Assembly (NCBI GenBank): GCA_038260095.1
Contig: JBBSOC010000049.1
Coordinates: 1-18,429, forward strand
Direction: 5' to 3'
Source: QHCE01 sp038260095
GTDB taxonomy: Bacteria > Actinomycetota > Actinomycetes > Mycobacteriales > QHCE01
Length of the DNA: 18,429 bases
In this document: positions 1 to 5,740 of the stretch, one piece after another
Numbering within the stretch: position 1 is the stretch's first letter
Layout of the letters: each line of letters begins with the position of its first letter
The notes under the pieces: generated by a model
What the model was told of the DNA's origin: nothing
Databases searched by the model: none
Seen by the model: only the letters and a program-made list of their open reading frames with translations
Made by a program: the position numbers and the translations under genes

Positions 1-114
1 CAGTTCTGCGCGATACGCAGCTACCTATCCACCGCCGCCAAACACGGCCGGAACTTCTTTGACACCCTCGTCATGCTCGCCGACGGGCGCCCCTGGCTAC
101 CTGCGCATCCGTAA
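1..114 (+). CDS. IS66-family transposase, C-terminal end (partial)
   Basis: The first codons of the window read in frame 1 to a TAA at 112-114 and give the last 37 residues of a protein. They include FCAIRSYLSTAAKHGRNFF followed by DTLVMLADGRPWLP. This is the conserved C-terminal tail of IS66-family DDE transposases, in the segment after the catalytic core. The gene starts outside the window, so I cannot tell whether the element is intact. The sequence just downstream ends in GTTAC at 137-141. Because IS66 elements begin with GTAA, this could be the right terminal inverted repeat, but only one end is visible. The next reading frame (MerR/TipAS) resumes immediately after, so the element appears to have landed in that gene. 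Confidence 0.85.
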   Translation, partial: QFCAIRSYLSTAAKHGRNFFDTLVMLADGRPWLPAHP

Positions 115-141
115 TCACGGCACCGCGACCTGACCAGTTAC

Positions 142-663
142 CCAGATCTTACCAGTTTGCTGCGTAGTCACCTCGGTTATGTGAACAAACAAATTAGTGC
201 GCTACGTTCGCTGCGAACACGGCTCGCTGGGCTGATAAGCGCTGCTAAGTCGGCAGGGCAGCTCCCTTCCGCTGACCTCCTTAACCTGATGGGAGAAGTA
301 ATGAACGCGCAAGAGAAAATTAAAAATTACTTCACTGATGAACAGCTTGCTCAGCTTGCGCACCGTAAGGAACAGGTCGGGGAGGAAGCTATCGCCAACG
401 TTCAAGCCGAATGGCCGAAGTTGATCTCAGACGTGCAAGCCGAAATGACGGCTGGCACCAGCCCGGACGATCCCAGAGTGCAAAAACTAGCTCAGCGCTG
501 GATGCAGCTACTGGAATCTTTTCATGGTGGGAACGCAGGCCTACGGGATTCGCTCTACCGCATGCAGGCGGAGAACAGCACTGAAATTAGCCAGCAGTAT
601 GGCGGTCCAACACCAGAACTCATTGCCTACATCAAAACGGCAAACGCCGCCGGCGGTTCGTAA
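142..663 (+). pseudogene. MerR-family regulator remnant: dimerisation helix plus TipAS domain, DNA-binding half missing
   Basis: The frame reads from about 142, with possible starts at TTG 157 or GTG 181, to TAA at 661-663. The first 30 or so residues (SLLRSHLGYVNKQISALRSL) look like the antiparallel dimerisation helix of MerR regulators. The rest (FTDEQLAQLAHRK, then DDPRVQKLAQRWMQLLESF) is a TipAS antibiotic-recognition domain, the ligand-binding part of TipA-like activators that bind thiopeptide-type compounds. An intact TipA-like protein has about 250 residues and begins with a winged-helix DNA-binding domain. That domain is absent, and the IS66 end lies directly upstream in the same frame. 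I infer disruption by the insertion. A free TipAS product is conceivable, as TipA itself makes one from an internal start, but no convincing ribosome binding site is seen. Confidence 0.7.
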
Positions 664-686
664 GTTAGCCCACTCAGGCAATTTAA

Positions 687-732
687 CGTTACCGCAAAGA
701 ATCGTTACATGTAACGATTCTTTGCGGTAACG
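687..732. repeat. Perfect 46-bp palindrome built from four CGTTAC half-sites
   Basis: Positions 687-709 are the exact reverse complement of 710-732, with no central spacer. The hexamer CGTTAC starts at 687 and 703, and its complement GTAACG starts at 711 and 727, so each arm holds two copies 16 bp apart. It lies between the convergent TipAS remnant (+) and purC (-). Read on the minus strand it is followed by TTAAATT, so it could act as a terminator for purC transcripts. The plus side has no T-run. An operator for a dimer-of-dimers is the alternative. Confidence 0.75.
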
Positions 733-866
733 CTCCTGACCCGAAATACAATGAAAGGCGTGCAAATTCAGATTTGGATTCCAAACACCCGGCAAGCCGG
801 TTCGCCGAAGAATGCCATCGACAATTCCGGCCCCTTAGCCTGGATCCTACGCAAGGTAGAGATTCT

Positions 867-887
867 GGCGATTTTCTGGGAATCGCC
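867..887 (-). terminator. Weak hairpin just downstream of purC
   Basis: GGCGATT (867-873) pairs with AATCGCC (881-887) across a 7-nt loop, 24 nt beyond the purC stop. There is no following T-run on the minus strand, so termination is uncertain. Confidence 0.3.
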
Positions 888-910
888 TGAGGTTCACAGA
901 AAGGGAAGGA

Positions 911-1750
911 TCAGGATTCGGCAAAGCGTTGTCCGGTGATTCTTTCATACACCTCTATATATCGAGCTCGCGTCGCTTCTACAACCTCTTCGGGTATCTC
1001 TGGACCAGGTGCGGTCTTGTTCCAACCGGTAGCGGCCGCCCACTCTCGCAGGAACTGCTTATCAAACGCATACTGAGCCCGGCCGGGTTCCCACTGATCT
1101 ACCGGCCAAAAACGTGACGAGTCCGACGTCAACACCTCATCGGCAAGGACCAGATCGCCGTTAACGCTACGCCCAAACTCAAGTTTAGTGTCGGCGACGA
1201 TGATTCTACGCTCGTAAGCAAGTGCCGCACCGCGGCGATAAATTTCCAGCGTTAGGCGCCGGAGTTCCTCAGCTACGTGCTCGCCCTCTTGAGTCACCAC
1301 ATTGGCAAACGTGATGAACTCATCGTGCACACCGACTGACTCCTTTGTCGTGGGGGTAAAGATAGATTCTGGCAGCCGGGAGCCTTCAACTAAGCCGCTA
1401 GGTAACTGCACACCAGACACAGATTGCTGTGCTTTATATTCTGTGAGGCCCAGCCCAGCAAGATATCCCCGCGCAATACATTCGACCTGAATCATGCGCA
1501 ACCGTTGGCACCTGATGGCGCGGCCTGCCCATTCCGGCGGTACGTCCTGCGCCGAGATAACGTGATTGGGCATCACATCTGCCAGCTGATCAAACCACCA
1601 CAACGACAGCTGAGTGAGCAGCTTTCCTTTGTCTGGGATAGGTGTCGGCAACACAACGTCGTAGACAGAAATGCGGTCTGAGGCAACCAGAACGAGATCG
1701 CCTCGGTCTTCGTACACGTCACGAACTTTTCCTGAGTACACCAGCTTCAC
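911..1750 (-). CDS. purC: Phosphoribosylaminoimidazole-succinocarboxamide synthase (SAICAR synthetase)
   Basis: This is a 279-residue cytosolic enzyme of de novo purine synthesis. It joins aspartate to CAIR in an ATP-dependent step to form SAICAR. Family hallmarks are YSGKVRDVYE at residues 5-14 (nucleotide-binding strand), DRISVYDVVLPTPIPDKG near 25-42, ECIARGYLAG near 89-98, and the ATP/metal region VADTKLEFG. The length matches the family. The start is GTG at 1750: the frame is closed upstream by a TAG at 1762-1760, so no longer start is possible. The dedA stop lies only 4 nt upstream, and AGTAGGG inside the dedA end can serve as ribosome binding site, so translation is probably coupled to dedA. 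The neighbouring gene suggests no functional link. Confidence 0.95.
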   Translation of the reverse strand: MKLVYSGKVRDVYEDRGDLVLVASDRISVYDVVLPTPIPDKGKLLTQLSLWWFDQLADVMPNHVISAQDVPPEWAGRAIRCQRLRMIQVECIARGYLAGLGLTEYKAQQSVSGVQLPSGLVEGSRLPESIFTPTTKESVGVHDEFITFANVVTQEGEHVAEELRRLTLEIYRRGAALAYERRIIVADTKLEFGRSVNGDLVLADEVLTSDSSRFWPVDQWEPGRAQYAFDKQFLREWAAATGWNKTAPGPEIPEEVVEATRARYIEVYERITGQRFAES

Positions 1751-1754
1751 AGCG

Positions 1755-2399
1755 CTACCCTACTTGGTCCTGTTCCGGGGCAGATGCTTTACGTCGCCGC
1801 CACAGCCGCCGCGCAAGCAGAACGAGAAGGAGCACAACAACTACAGCCAACAGGTACAGCTCGTAGCGATGGACCTGGTCGTAGATCGCGGCGAGATGAT
1901 TGCCAGCAAAATACCCGAGAGCCGACCAGAAGCCGACCCACAACGCGGCGCCGAGAGCGTTGAACGCAAGAAACCGGCGCCACGGCATACCGACTAGCCC
2001 GGCCACGATGCCGTTGGCTTGACGCAGCCCCGCAATGAAGCGGGCCACAGTCACTACCTTGCCGCCGTGCCGGATGAAAAACTCTTCAGCCTTATCCAAA
2101 TGTTTTTCGGTGAGCAAAACATAGCGACCAAAGCGCAGCACCAGGCGCCGACCACCGTAGCGCCCGATCGCGAAACCGACGTTGTCTCCAAGCACAGAGG
2201 CCGCGAATCCGATCGCGGCGACAACCACAATGTTGAGCTGCCCCGCTCCGGCGTAGACCGCCGCGGCGATCAAGATGGTCTCCCCCGGAACGGGCACCCC
2301 ACAGTTCTCGAGCAGAAGCACTCCTGCCACAGCAAAGTAGCCATAGGAGTTCAGGAGGGGGGCAAGCGTACCGAAGATTCCGGGAAGCTGCGGGGTCAC
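1755..2399 (-). CDS. DedA-family (SNARE-associated/VTT domain) membrane protein
   Basis: This 214-residue integral membrane protein belongs to the DedA family, which is linked in other bacteria to lipid-carrier or phospholipid flipping and membrane homeostasis. Recognisable features are ENCGVPVPGETILIAAAVYAG near residues 31-51 (the conserved E..G.P.PGE block of the re-entrant region), the GRYGGRR stretch and FIAGLRQANGIVAG near 120-133. Its last helix is near 180-200, followed by a basic tail. The GTG start at 2399 overlaps the stop of a small upstream ORF (GTGA). The gene is followed 4 nt later by purC. The specific substrate cannot be inferred. Confidence 0.9.
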   Translation of the reverse strand: MTPQLPGIFGTLAPLLNSYGYFAVAGVLLLENCGVPVPGETILIAAAVYAGAGQLNIVVVAAIGFAASVLGDNVGFAIGRYGGRRLVLRFGRYVLLTEKHLDKAEEFFIRHGGKVVTVARFIAGLRQANGIVAGLVGMPWRRFLAFNALGAALWVGFWSALGYFAGNHLAAIYDQVHRYELYLLAVVVVLLLVLLARRLWRRRKASAPEQDQVG

Positions 2400-2491
2400 C
2401 TCGATTGCTCTCCCGCTGGGGGCTCAAAACCGTCACGCGGATCCATGTTTCGGACCGAAGGTGGGACTGCGTAGGTAAAGGCAGCGGGCAT
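2396..2491 (-). CDS. Small 31-residue ORF with strong ribosome binding site, coupled to dedA
   Basis: ATG at 2491 is preceded by a near-ideal AGGAGG (minus strand, 2502-2497) with a 5-nt spacer. The ORF ends with a TGA that overlaps the dedA GTG start (GTGA). The product begins MPAAFTYAVPPSVRNMD and ends GEQSR. It is proline-rich, with no signal peptide, membrane helix or motif that I recognise. By contrast, dedA itself has only a weak Shine-Dalgarno sequence. I infer that this ORF either encodes a small protein or acts as a translational leader that delivers ribosomes to dedA. It is too short for coding statistics to settle. Confidence 0.45.
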   Translation of the reverse strand: MPAAFTYAVPPSVRNMDPRDGFEPPAGEQSR

Positions 2492-2632
2492 AGGGGCCTC
2501 CTGGATCAGCCGGTTCGATGAGTGCAGCATGCGCGAAGAGCACCCAAGTGGATTCCTACAGTAGTGATCACGAACGCGCCCGGCGTCCCGCCATACTCAG
2601 ATAGCGGAGATGGTGTTCAGCGGTGGTACTTG

Positions 2633-2884
2633 TCATTGCCCAGCGCGGTGATACTGACGTAATACCGGGGTGCGCTGCAATACCTTCTCTAGGAAAGGCC
2701 GCAGCTGCTCATGGCCCCGGCACACTCCCTCGGTACCCAGGATATGCGGGATCAGCGGGCTTTCCAACGTGGCATCGGGTGCGTAGCAGGCCACCAAGGC
2801 GTCGACATCGCGGCTGGCCAGAGCGCGTTCCCAAGCATGGGTGACCCTCTCGATTTCGGTGTGCGCAGTAGGTTCGGTGGACAC
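2633..2884 (-). CDS. SnoaL/NTF2-like fold protein, short (probably truncated)
   Basis: Eighty-three residues are encoded from GTG 2884, preceded by GAGAGG on the minus strand. The N-terminal part, VTHAWERALASRDVDALV and then CYAPDATLESPLI, is the typical opening of a SnoaL-like/NTF2-like domain (helix, then strand with Y.PDA). The region near PFLEKVLQRTPVLRQYHR corresponds to the middle of the fold. Full members have about 120-140 residues. Here a TGA follows directly and the expected C-terminal strands are missing. I did not find a clean continuation in another frame, so this is either a 3'-truncated gene or a remnant. No substrate can be assigned. Confidence 0.5.
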   Translation of the reverse strand: MSTEPTAHTEIERVTHAWERALASRDVDALVACYAPDATLESPLIPHILGTEGVCRGHEQLRPFLEKVLQRTPVLRQYHRAGQ

Positions 2885-3142
2885 GGTTCGGGTCCTCTCA
2901 GTCGTTTGTAAAGCTGGTCAATTCCACTGTTGTGTTCTGCATAGCATTTGCGGTGTCCTCCCAGACACGTGCTCTACGGGGTTACCACTTCAACACGCAA
3001 CAAACAGGTCGCCACAGCGAAGCCCCGCGACCCAGTGTGGAGTCTCGGGTGATCCTGCGGGCAACGCGGCGCATGCTGGCCATTTAGGTTCGGGCTCACC
3101 CTTTTTCATGATCCTTCGGTAGTCGCCTACCCCTGGGCTTGC
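2885..3142. other. Intergenic region upstream of the SnoaL-like ORF and MarR gene
   Basis: Divergent intergenic space of about 320 nt in total up to 3206. Its right end carries the MarR promoter and operator, listed separately. In 2885-3142 I see no convincing coding sequence, RNA gene or long repeat. The open frame that crosses it on the plus strand has no family resemblance. Confidence 0.5.
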
Positions 3143-3171
3143 TTGACGCGCATCCAGAATGCGGATAGCAT
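3143..3171 (+). promoter_or_regulatory. Housekeeping-type promoter for the MarR operon
   Basis: A -35 TTGACG (3143-3148) is separated by 17 nt from a -10 TAGCAT (3166-3171). Spacing is optimal, and the hexamers match the sigma-70/HrdB consensus at 5 of 6 and 4 of 6 positions. It lies 36 nt upstream of the MarR start. Confidence 0.65.
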
Positions 3172-3173
3172 TT

Positions 3174-3189
3174 AGTTGTTACAACAACT
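3174..3189. promoter_or_regulatory. Probable MarR operator (autoregulatory inverted repeat)
   Basis: AGTTGTT (3174-3180) and AACAACT (3183-3189) form a perfect 7-2-7 inverted repeat. It sits directly downstream of the -10 box, over the expected transcription start. The TTGTT..AACAA core is typical of MarR-family sites, so I infer that the adjacent MarR protein represses its own operon here. Confidence 0.7.
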
Positions 3190-3206
3190 GAACTGAATTA
3201 AGGATC

Positions 3207-3704
3207 ATGGACCAATTTAAGCTTGACGATTCAATGGGGTTCCTCGTCAATAGGACCGCCGTATATCTCAAACGAGAGTTGCAGCAGGCTTTTCGCCGCC
3301 ACGGCTACACCGTCACGGCGGAGCAGTGGGCGCTGTTGAACCGACTTTGGGAACAAGAAGGGCTGTCTCAGGTTCAGCTTGCTGAACAAACTTTTAACGA
3401 TAAGCCTAACGTCACCCGCATGTTGGGGGTGCTCGAGAAGGACGGCTTGGTGTACCGCAGGCAGAACGATGGTGACCGCCGGGCGTACGAGGTCTTTCTC
3501 ACGACCAAAGGCAAGGAACTCAAGGGCGGCCTGATCGCACAGGCAGTCGACGTGCTGGAGCGAGCTTTACGCGGACTTACCGAGGAGGACGTTGGGCATC
3601 TGAAGAAAATCCTCTGGCGCATCGATGGAAACCTTAGTCAGAGCAACCCCCAAGTCAAGGCGCGGTCATCGCCTGGCAAACAGCCTTTTAAAGGAAAGCA
3701 GTGA
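3207..3704 (+). CDS. MarR-family transcriptional regulator
   Basis: This 165-residue cytosolic winged-helix repressor starts at ATG 3207, preceded by AAGGAT. The N-terminal dimerisation helix (MGFLVNRTAVYLKRELQQAF) is followed by the DNA-binding domain. Its helix-turn-helix is in LSQVQLAEQTFNDKPNVTRM (about residues 54-73), and the wing has DGDRRAYEVFLT (about 92-103), with the D.R motif characteristic of MarR. A C-terminal helix completes the dimer, and the tail is basic. The stop overlaps the GTG of the next gene (GTGA), so the membrane protein is co-translated. The upstream promoter and 7-2-7 operator suggest autoregulation relieved by an unknown small ligand. Confidence 0.93.
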   Translation: MDQFKLDDSMGFLVNRTAVYLKRELQQAFRRHGYTVTAEQWALLNRLWEQEGLSQVQLAEQTFNDKPNVTRMLGVLEKDGLVYRRQNDGDRRAYEVFLTTKGKELKGGLIAQAVDVLERALRGLTEEDVGHLKKILWRIDGNLSQSNPQVKARSSPGKQPFKGKQ

Positions 3705-4147
3705 GATCACGTGTACATGTCATCGCCGGAGTTCTCGGCCTAACCCTGATCACGCTGTTCTTCACCGCCTCGATCGCCGTCGAACTGGGCGGCGGCGAAC
3801 AGGCAGTAACGCAGGTCAAACAGCTGATCGTCTTCGGACTGTTAGTCCTGGTGCCAAGCATGATTGTCACGGGCGGTAGCGGCCGGTCACTGATCGGCAA
3901 GCGGCGCAGCCCTCTGATCCGCATCAAGCAGAAGAGAATGATCGCAATCGGCGCGATCGGGCTCGGGGTCCTTACCCCCTGTGCAATACTGTTGCAGCAA
4001 CTCTCAGCCAACGGCAACTTCACGACGACCTTTTACGCCATCCAAGCTACCGAGCTAATTGGCGGCGCGGCCAACATCACACTGATGGTGCTCAACCTAC
4101 GCGCAGGCTTACTTCTCACCGGCAGGATACAGGCGTCGAAGCTTTAA
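3701..4147 (+). CDS. Four-helix membrane protein, MarR-linked, unknown function
   Basis: A 148-residue protein starts at GTG 3701, overlaps the marR stop by 4 nt and has AAGGAAAG as ribosome binding site. Four hydrophobic segments are evident at about residues 7-29, 39-59, 84-105 and 117-140. A basic cytoplasmic loop (GKRRSPLIRIKQKR) separates the second and third. The second helix of the pair ends in PSMIVTGGSGRSL, and the fourth contains the glycine/asparagine-rich GGAANITLMVLNLRAG. I do not recognise the family. Because it is the only target visibly under the MarR operator, a role in coping with the MarR ligand is plausible, but a four-helix protein of this size could be a transporter subunit, an enzyme or a sensor. 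Confidence 0.8.
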   Translation: MRSRVHVIAGVLGLTLITLFFTASIAVELGGGEQAVTQVKQLIVFGLLVLVPSMIVTGGSGRSLIGKRRSPLIRIKQKRMIAIGAIGLGVLTPCAILLQQLSANGNFTTTFYAIQATELIGGAANITLMVLNLRAGLLLTGRIQASKL

Positions 4148-4526
4148 AAGGGTGCCAAAACTTTGGAGGGTGTCGGAGCGGCCGCAGAAGACGCCAATGC
4201 TGTTCGCAAACCTTTCGCTATGGGTATGAGGATCACTTGGCCACCGGGAGTTGAAGTAATTCATGACACCGACAGTTGAACCGGCGATCAGGGCGAGGCT
4301 CACCACGCCAGCGGCGAACCAGCATCTCCACCTCTGTGAGAGTGAACTGGTCACCGGTGCCCTAAGCGGCGCGGGTTCGGTGGAGTGAGGTACTGGTCAT
4401 GCCGGAGGGAACGGGCGACGGTGGGGAAGAGCGAGTGCCAGCTCCCGGCAGGTGTCGTAGCGGTTCCGGCTGCTTCAGCATGGCCTTGGCCACGATGTAG
4501 TCGAGTTGTGACGGGAGATCGGGACG
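4109..4526 (-). pseudogene. Ser/Thr protein kinase (PknB-like) remnant, N-terminal part lost
   Basis: On the minus strand from 4526 the frame reads RPDLPSQLDYIVAKAMLKQP. This is the end of a Hanks-type kinase C-lobe, where members usually have a form like LP..LD.VVA.AM.K.P..R. A frameshift near 4463 follows. The next frame then gives NRYDTCRELALAL, the usual last helix, and hits a TGA at 4399-4397. After that stop, the same frame continues through a Pro/Ser/Thr-rich linker into a clear transmembrane helix (CWFAAGVVSLALIAGSTVGV, inside the open stretch 4354-4109) and a short extracellular tail. The order kinase end, linker, helix is that of a PknB-type receptor kinase. The 5' cut falls exactly at the tRNA-Val fragment starting at 4527, which suggests truncation by an integration or deletion event there. 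Confidence 0.65.
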
Positions 4527-4560
4527 CTGGGTTCGAACCAGTGACCTCTTCGGTGTGAAC
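4527..4560 (-). repeat. tRNA-Val(CAC) 3'-half fragment, probable attachment-site scar
   Basis: These 34 nt match 7529-7562, the T-arm to anticodon-loop part of the intact tRNA-Val, at 33 of 34 positions in the same orientation. The acceptor stem and 5' half are absent, so it cannot be a functional tRNA. A displaced 3' half of a tRNA is what integration of an island into the tRNA gene leaves at the far end. Confidence 0.7.
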
Positions 4561-4645
4561 TACCGGCAGTGAGGTTTCTCGGGGCTCTATACGAGGTCAG
4601 GCGTGGCGTGCCGATCGGTCTAAGCCCCGTTTGGTCGCTGGCGTT

Positions 4646-4668
4646 GCTGTACTTTGCTGCTGTACAGC
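4646..4668. repeat. Short inverted repeat after the one-helix membrane protein gene
   Basis: GCTGTAC (4646-4652) and GTACAGC (4662-4668) flank 9 nt, immediately beyond the stop of the minus-strand gene ending at 4672. It may be a weak terminator, though no T-run follows. A similar string, GCGTTGCTGTACTT, occurs near 7426. Confidence 0.3.
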
Positions 4669-4671
4669 TGG

Positions 4672-5202
4672 CTACGTGGAGGGATGTTCTAACTCTTTGG
4701 CTATCTGTTCCCCGAGTGCACGCCGCATCTCAGGCTCAGCTTTTTGGTGTTTCCTCAGCGCCTTCCATGAGGCTTGTTCTCCTCCGCTGTCGTCACCACC
4801 GTCTTTTTGCCAATATGCAATGTCTTCATCCCGAAGGAGAATCTCGGCGATCTCCTTCCACCACTCGGTCTTCAGGTCTCGCACTTCCTTTGAACCGAAT
4901 GCTGTTACCAGGGCCTCCATCCTGGCTTGCTCTTCGGGAGAGGGAAGTAGCGGTCGTTCCTGCGGGGGATTCGTGTCCATCAGCGGCCGTACCCGGCTTG
5001 CCCAATATCCGATCCGGTGAACTAAAGACAAGATTTCGATGTATGCGCTCGAGAGCCTTTGCTGCTTGCGTTCTTCGCGGGCAAGTTGAAGCGTTGTATC
5101 GCGGTTAAGTGTCGCTATCCAAATTGCAGTTACAGCACCTGCTACTGCAACCGCAACGGATACGGTTCCACTTGCAACCAACGCAACCCATTCCTGTGAC
5201 AT
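4672..5202 (-). CDS. Hypothetical protein with one N-terminal transmembrane helix and a charged helical domain
   Basis: A 176-residue product starts at ATG 5202, with AGGA a few bases upstream on the minus strand. Residues 6-30 (VALVASGTVSVAVAVAGAV and TAIWIATL) form a single membrane helix. The rest is hydrophilic, rich in Glu, Arg and Lys and apparently alpha-helical (LAREERKQQRLSSAYIEIL), with a Trp-rich acidic segment (EWWKEIAEILLRDEDIAYW). This suggests a membrane-anchored cytoplasmic coiled-coil protein. I do not recognise a family. It lies between two tRNA-Val fragments, so it is probably cargo of an integrated element. A 179-codon open frame on the opposite strand overlaps it but lacks both family resemblance and a good start. 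Confidence 0.6.
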   Translation of the reverse strand: MSQEWVALVASGTVSVAVAVAGAVTAIWIATLNRDTTLQLAREERKQQRLSSAYIEILSLVHRIGYWASRVRPLMDTNPPQERPLLPSPEEQARMEALVTAFGSKEVRDLKTEWWKEIAEILLRDEDIAYWQKDGGDDSGGEQASWKALRKHQKAEPEMRRALGEQIAKELEHPST

Positions 5203-5299
5203 CCCAGAATCCTAGATCTGTTCCCGTCGCTGGGTTTGTTTTTGGCCCACCACCCCGGGCCTGGCCCTCGTAGGTATCTGGTGTAGCGCAGCAAATTAG

Positions 5300-5341
5300 G
5301 CGTCAAGGTGGAGCACCCTACTGTCTGAACGACCTTGACGC
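5300..5341. repeat. Inverted repeat with 10-bp perfect arms
   Basis: GCGTCAAGGT (5300-5309) and ACCTTGACGC (5332-5341) are exact reverse complements separated by 22 nt. No gene adjoins either arm closely. It could be the end of a lost mobile element, an operator or a hairpin; the sequence does not decide. Confidence 0.5.
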
Positions 5342-5484
5342 ATCTCTTGATTGGCGGAGACTGGACCGCAGAGGGACAGGCCGGACAGTCAGCAAGCAAC
5401 GAACAGTAAGCGCCTTCGAGTTTCGGGTAGAAACATTTCTGCTTGGGACTCTGGGAGGCGCTTCTTTCGTGTGCGGCCGGCGTC

Positions 5485-5552
5485 GGCGCTCGGAGCGCCG
5501 AAGGCTGGCGGAAGCGCCGTAAGCCGGACCGCTGCGGCGCCGAAGGCGCCGC
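5485..5552. repeat. Two GC-rich hairpins, REP-like or terminator-like
   Basis: Hairpin one is 5485-5499 (GGCGCT, CGG loop, AGCGCC). Hairpin two is 5534-5552, an 8-bp stem (GCGGCGCC/GGCGCCGC) with a GAA loop, followed by CTTGATTACTTG. The second could terminate transcription on the plus strand. Repetition of the CGCCGAAGGC string in both suggests a repeat family. Confidence 0.5.
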
Positions 5553-5623
5553 CTTGATTACTTGTAAAGAAAGTTTCCGAATGGTCAGAGGTCGGTCCTT
5601 CGATCGTCCGAGCAGCAGACTGA

Positions 5624-5657
5624 CCGGGTTCGAACTAGTGATCCCTTCGGGGTGAAC
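5624..5657 (-). repeat. Second, diverged tRNA-Val 3'-half fragment
   Basis: This 34-nt stretch aligns without gaps to 7529-7562 of the intact tRNA-Val, with 28 of 34 positions identical. The T-loop GGTTCGAAC core and anticodon-loop region are kept. It covers exactly the same portion of the tRNA as the fragment at 4527-4560 and has the same orientation, which argues for an older or different integration scar and not for chance. Confidence 0.55.
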
Positions 5658-5714
5658 GCAGGTTCTAAATCTTTACCACGTTCTGACGTTCATCCACCCT
5701 TACGTGTGCTTAAT

Positions 5715-5731
5715 CGTATCTATTTGATACG
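5715..5731. promoter_or_regulatory. Probable AbiEi operator upstream of the AbiE pair
   Basis: CGTATC (5715-5720) and GATACG (5726-5731) form a 6-5-6 inverted repeat 9 nt before the abiEi start. Characterised AbiEi antitoxins repress their own operon by binding inverted repeats in this place, so autoregulation is inferred. The short distance leaves little leader, and no strong Shine-Dalgarno sequence is seen. Confidence 0.55.
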
Positions 5732-5740
5732 CTAGAGCAC

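Larger units (their letters stand above)
5203..5714. other. Gene-free accessory stretch with hairpins and a tRNA fragment
   Basis: About 540 nt (5203-5740) without a convincing gene. It holds an inverted repeat at 5300-5341, two GC-rich hairpins at 5485-5552, a second tRNA-Val fragment at 5624-5657 and, at the right end, the abiEi operator. The open frames crossing it translate the tRNA fragment and hairpins and are not credible proteins. Confidence 0.55.

Noticed and set aside
4569..5108. 179-codon open frame on the plus strand opposite the one-helix membrane protein gene
   Set aside because: Its product is Ser/Arg/Pro-rich with no family resemblance and a poor start context. The minus-strand frame has a ribosome binding site and a coherent membrane-helix plus charged-helix design.
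5443..5655. 70-codon frame on the plus strand ahead of abiEi
   Set aside because: It translates GC hairpins and the tRNA fragment (ending in a tRNA-derived GFELVIPSG string), a common false gene.
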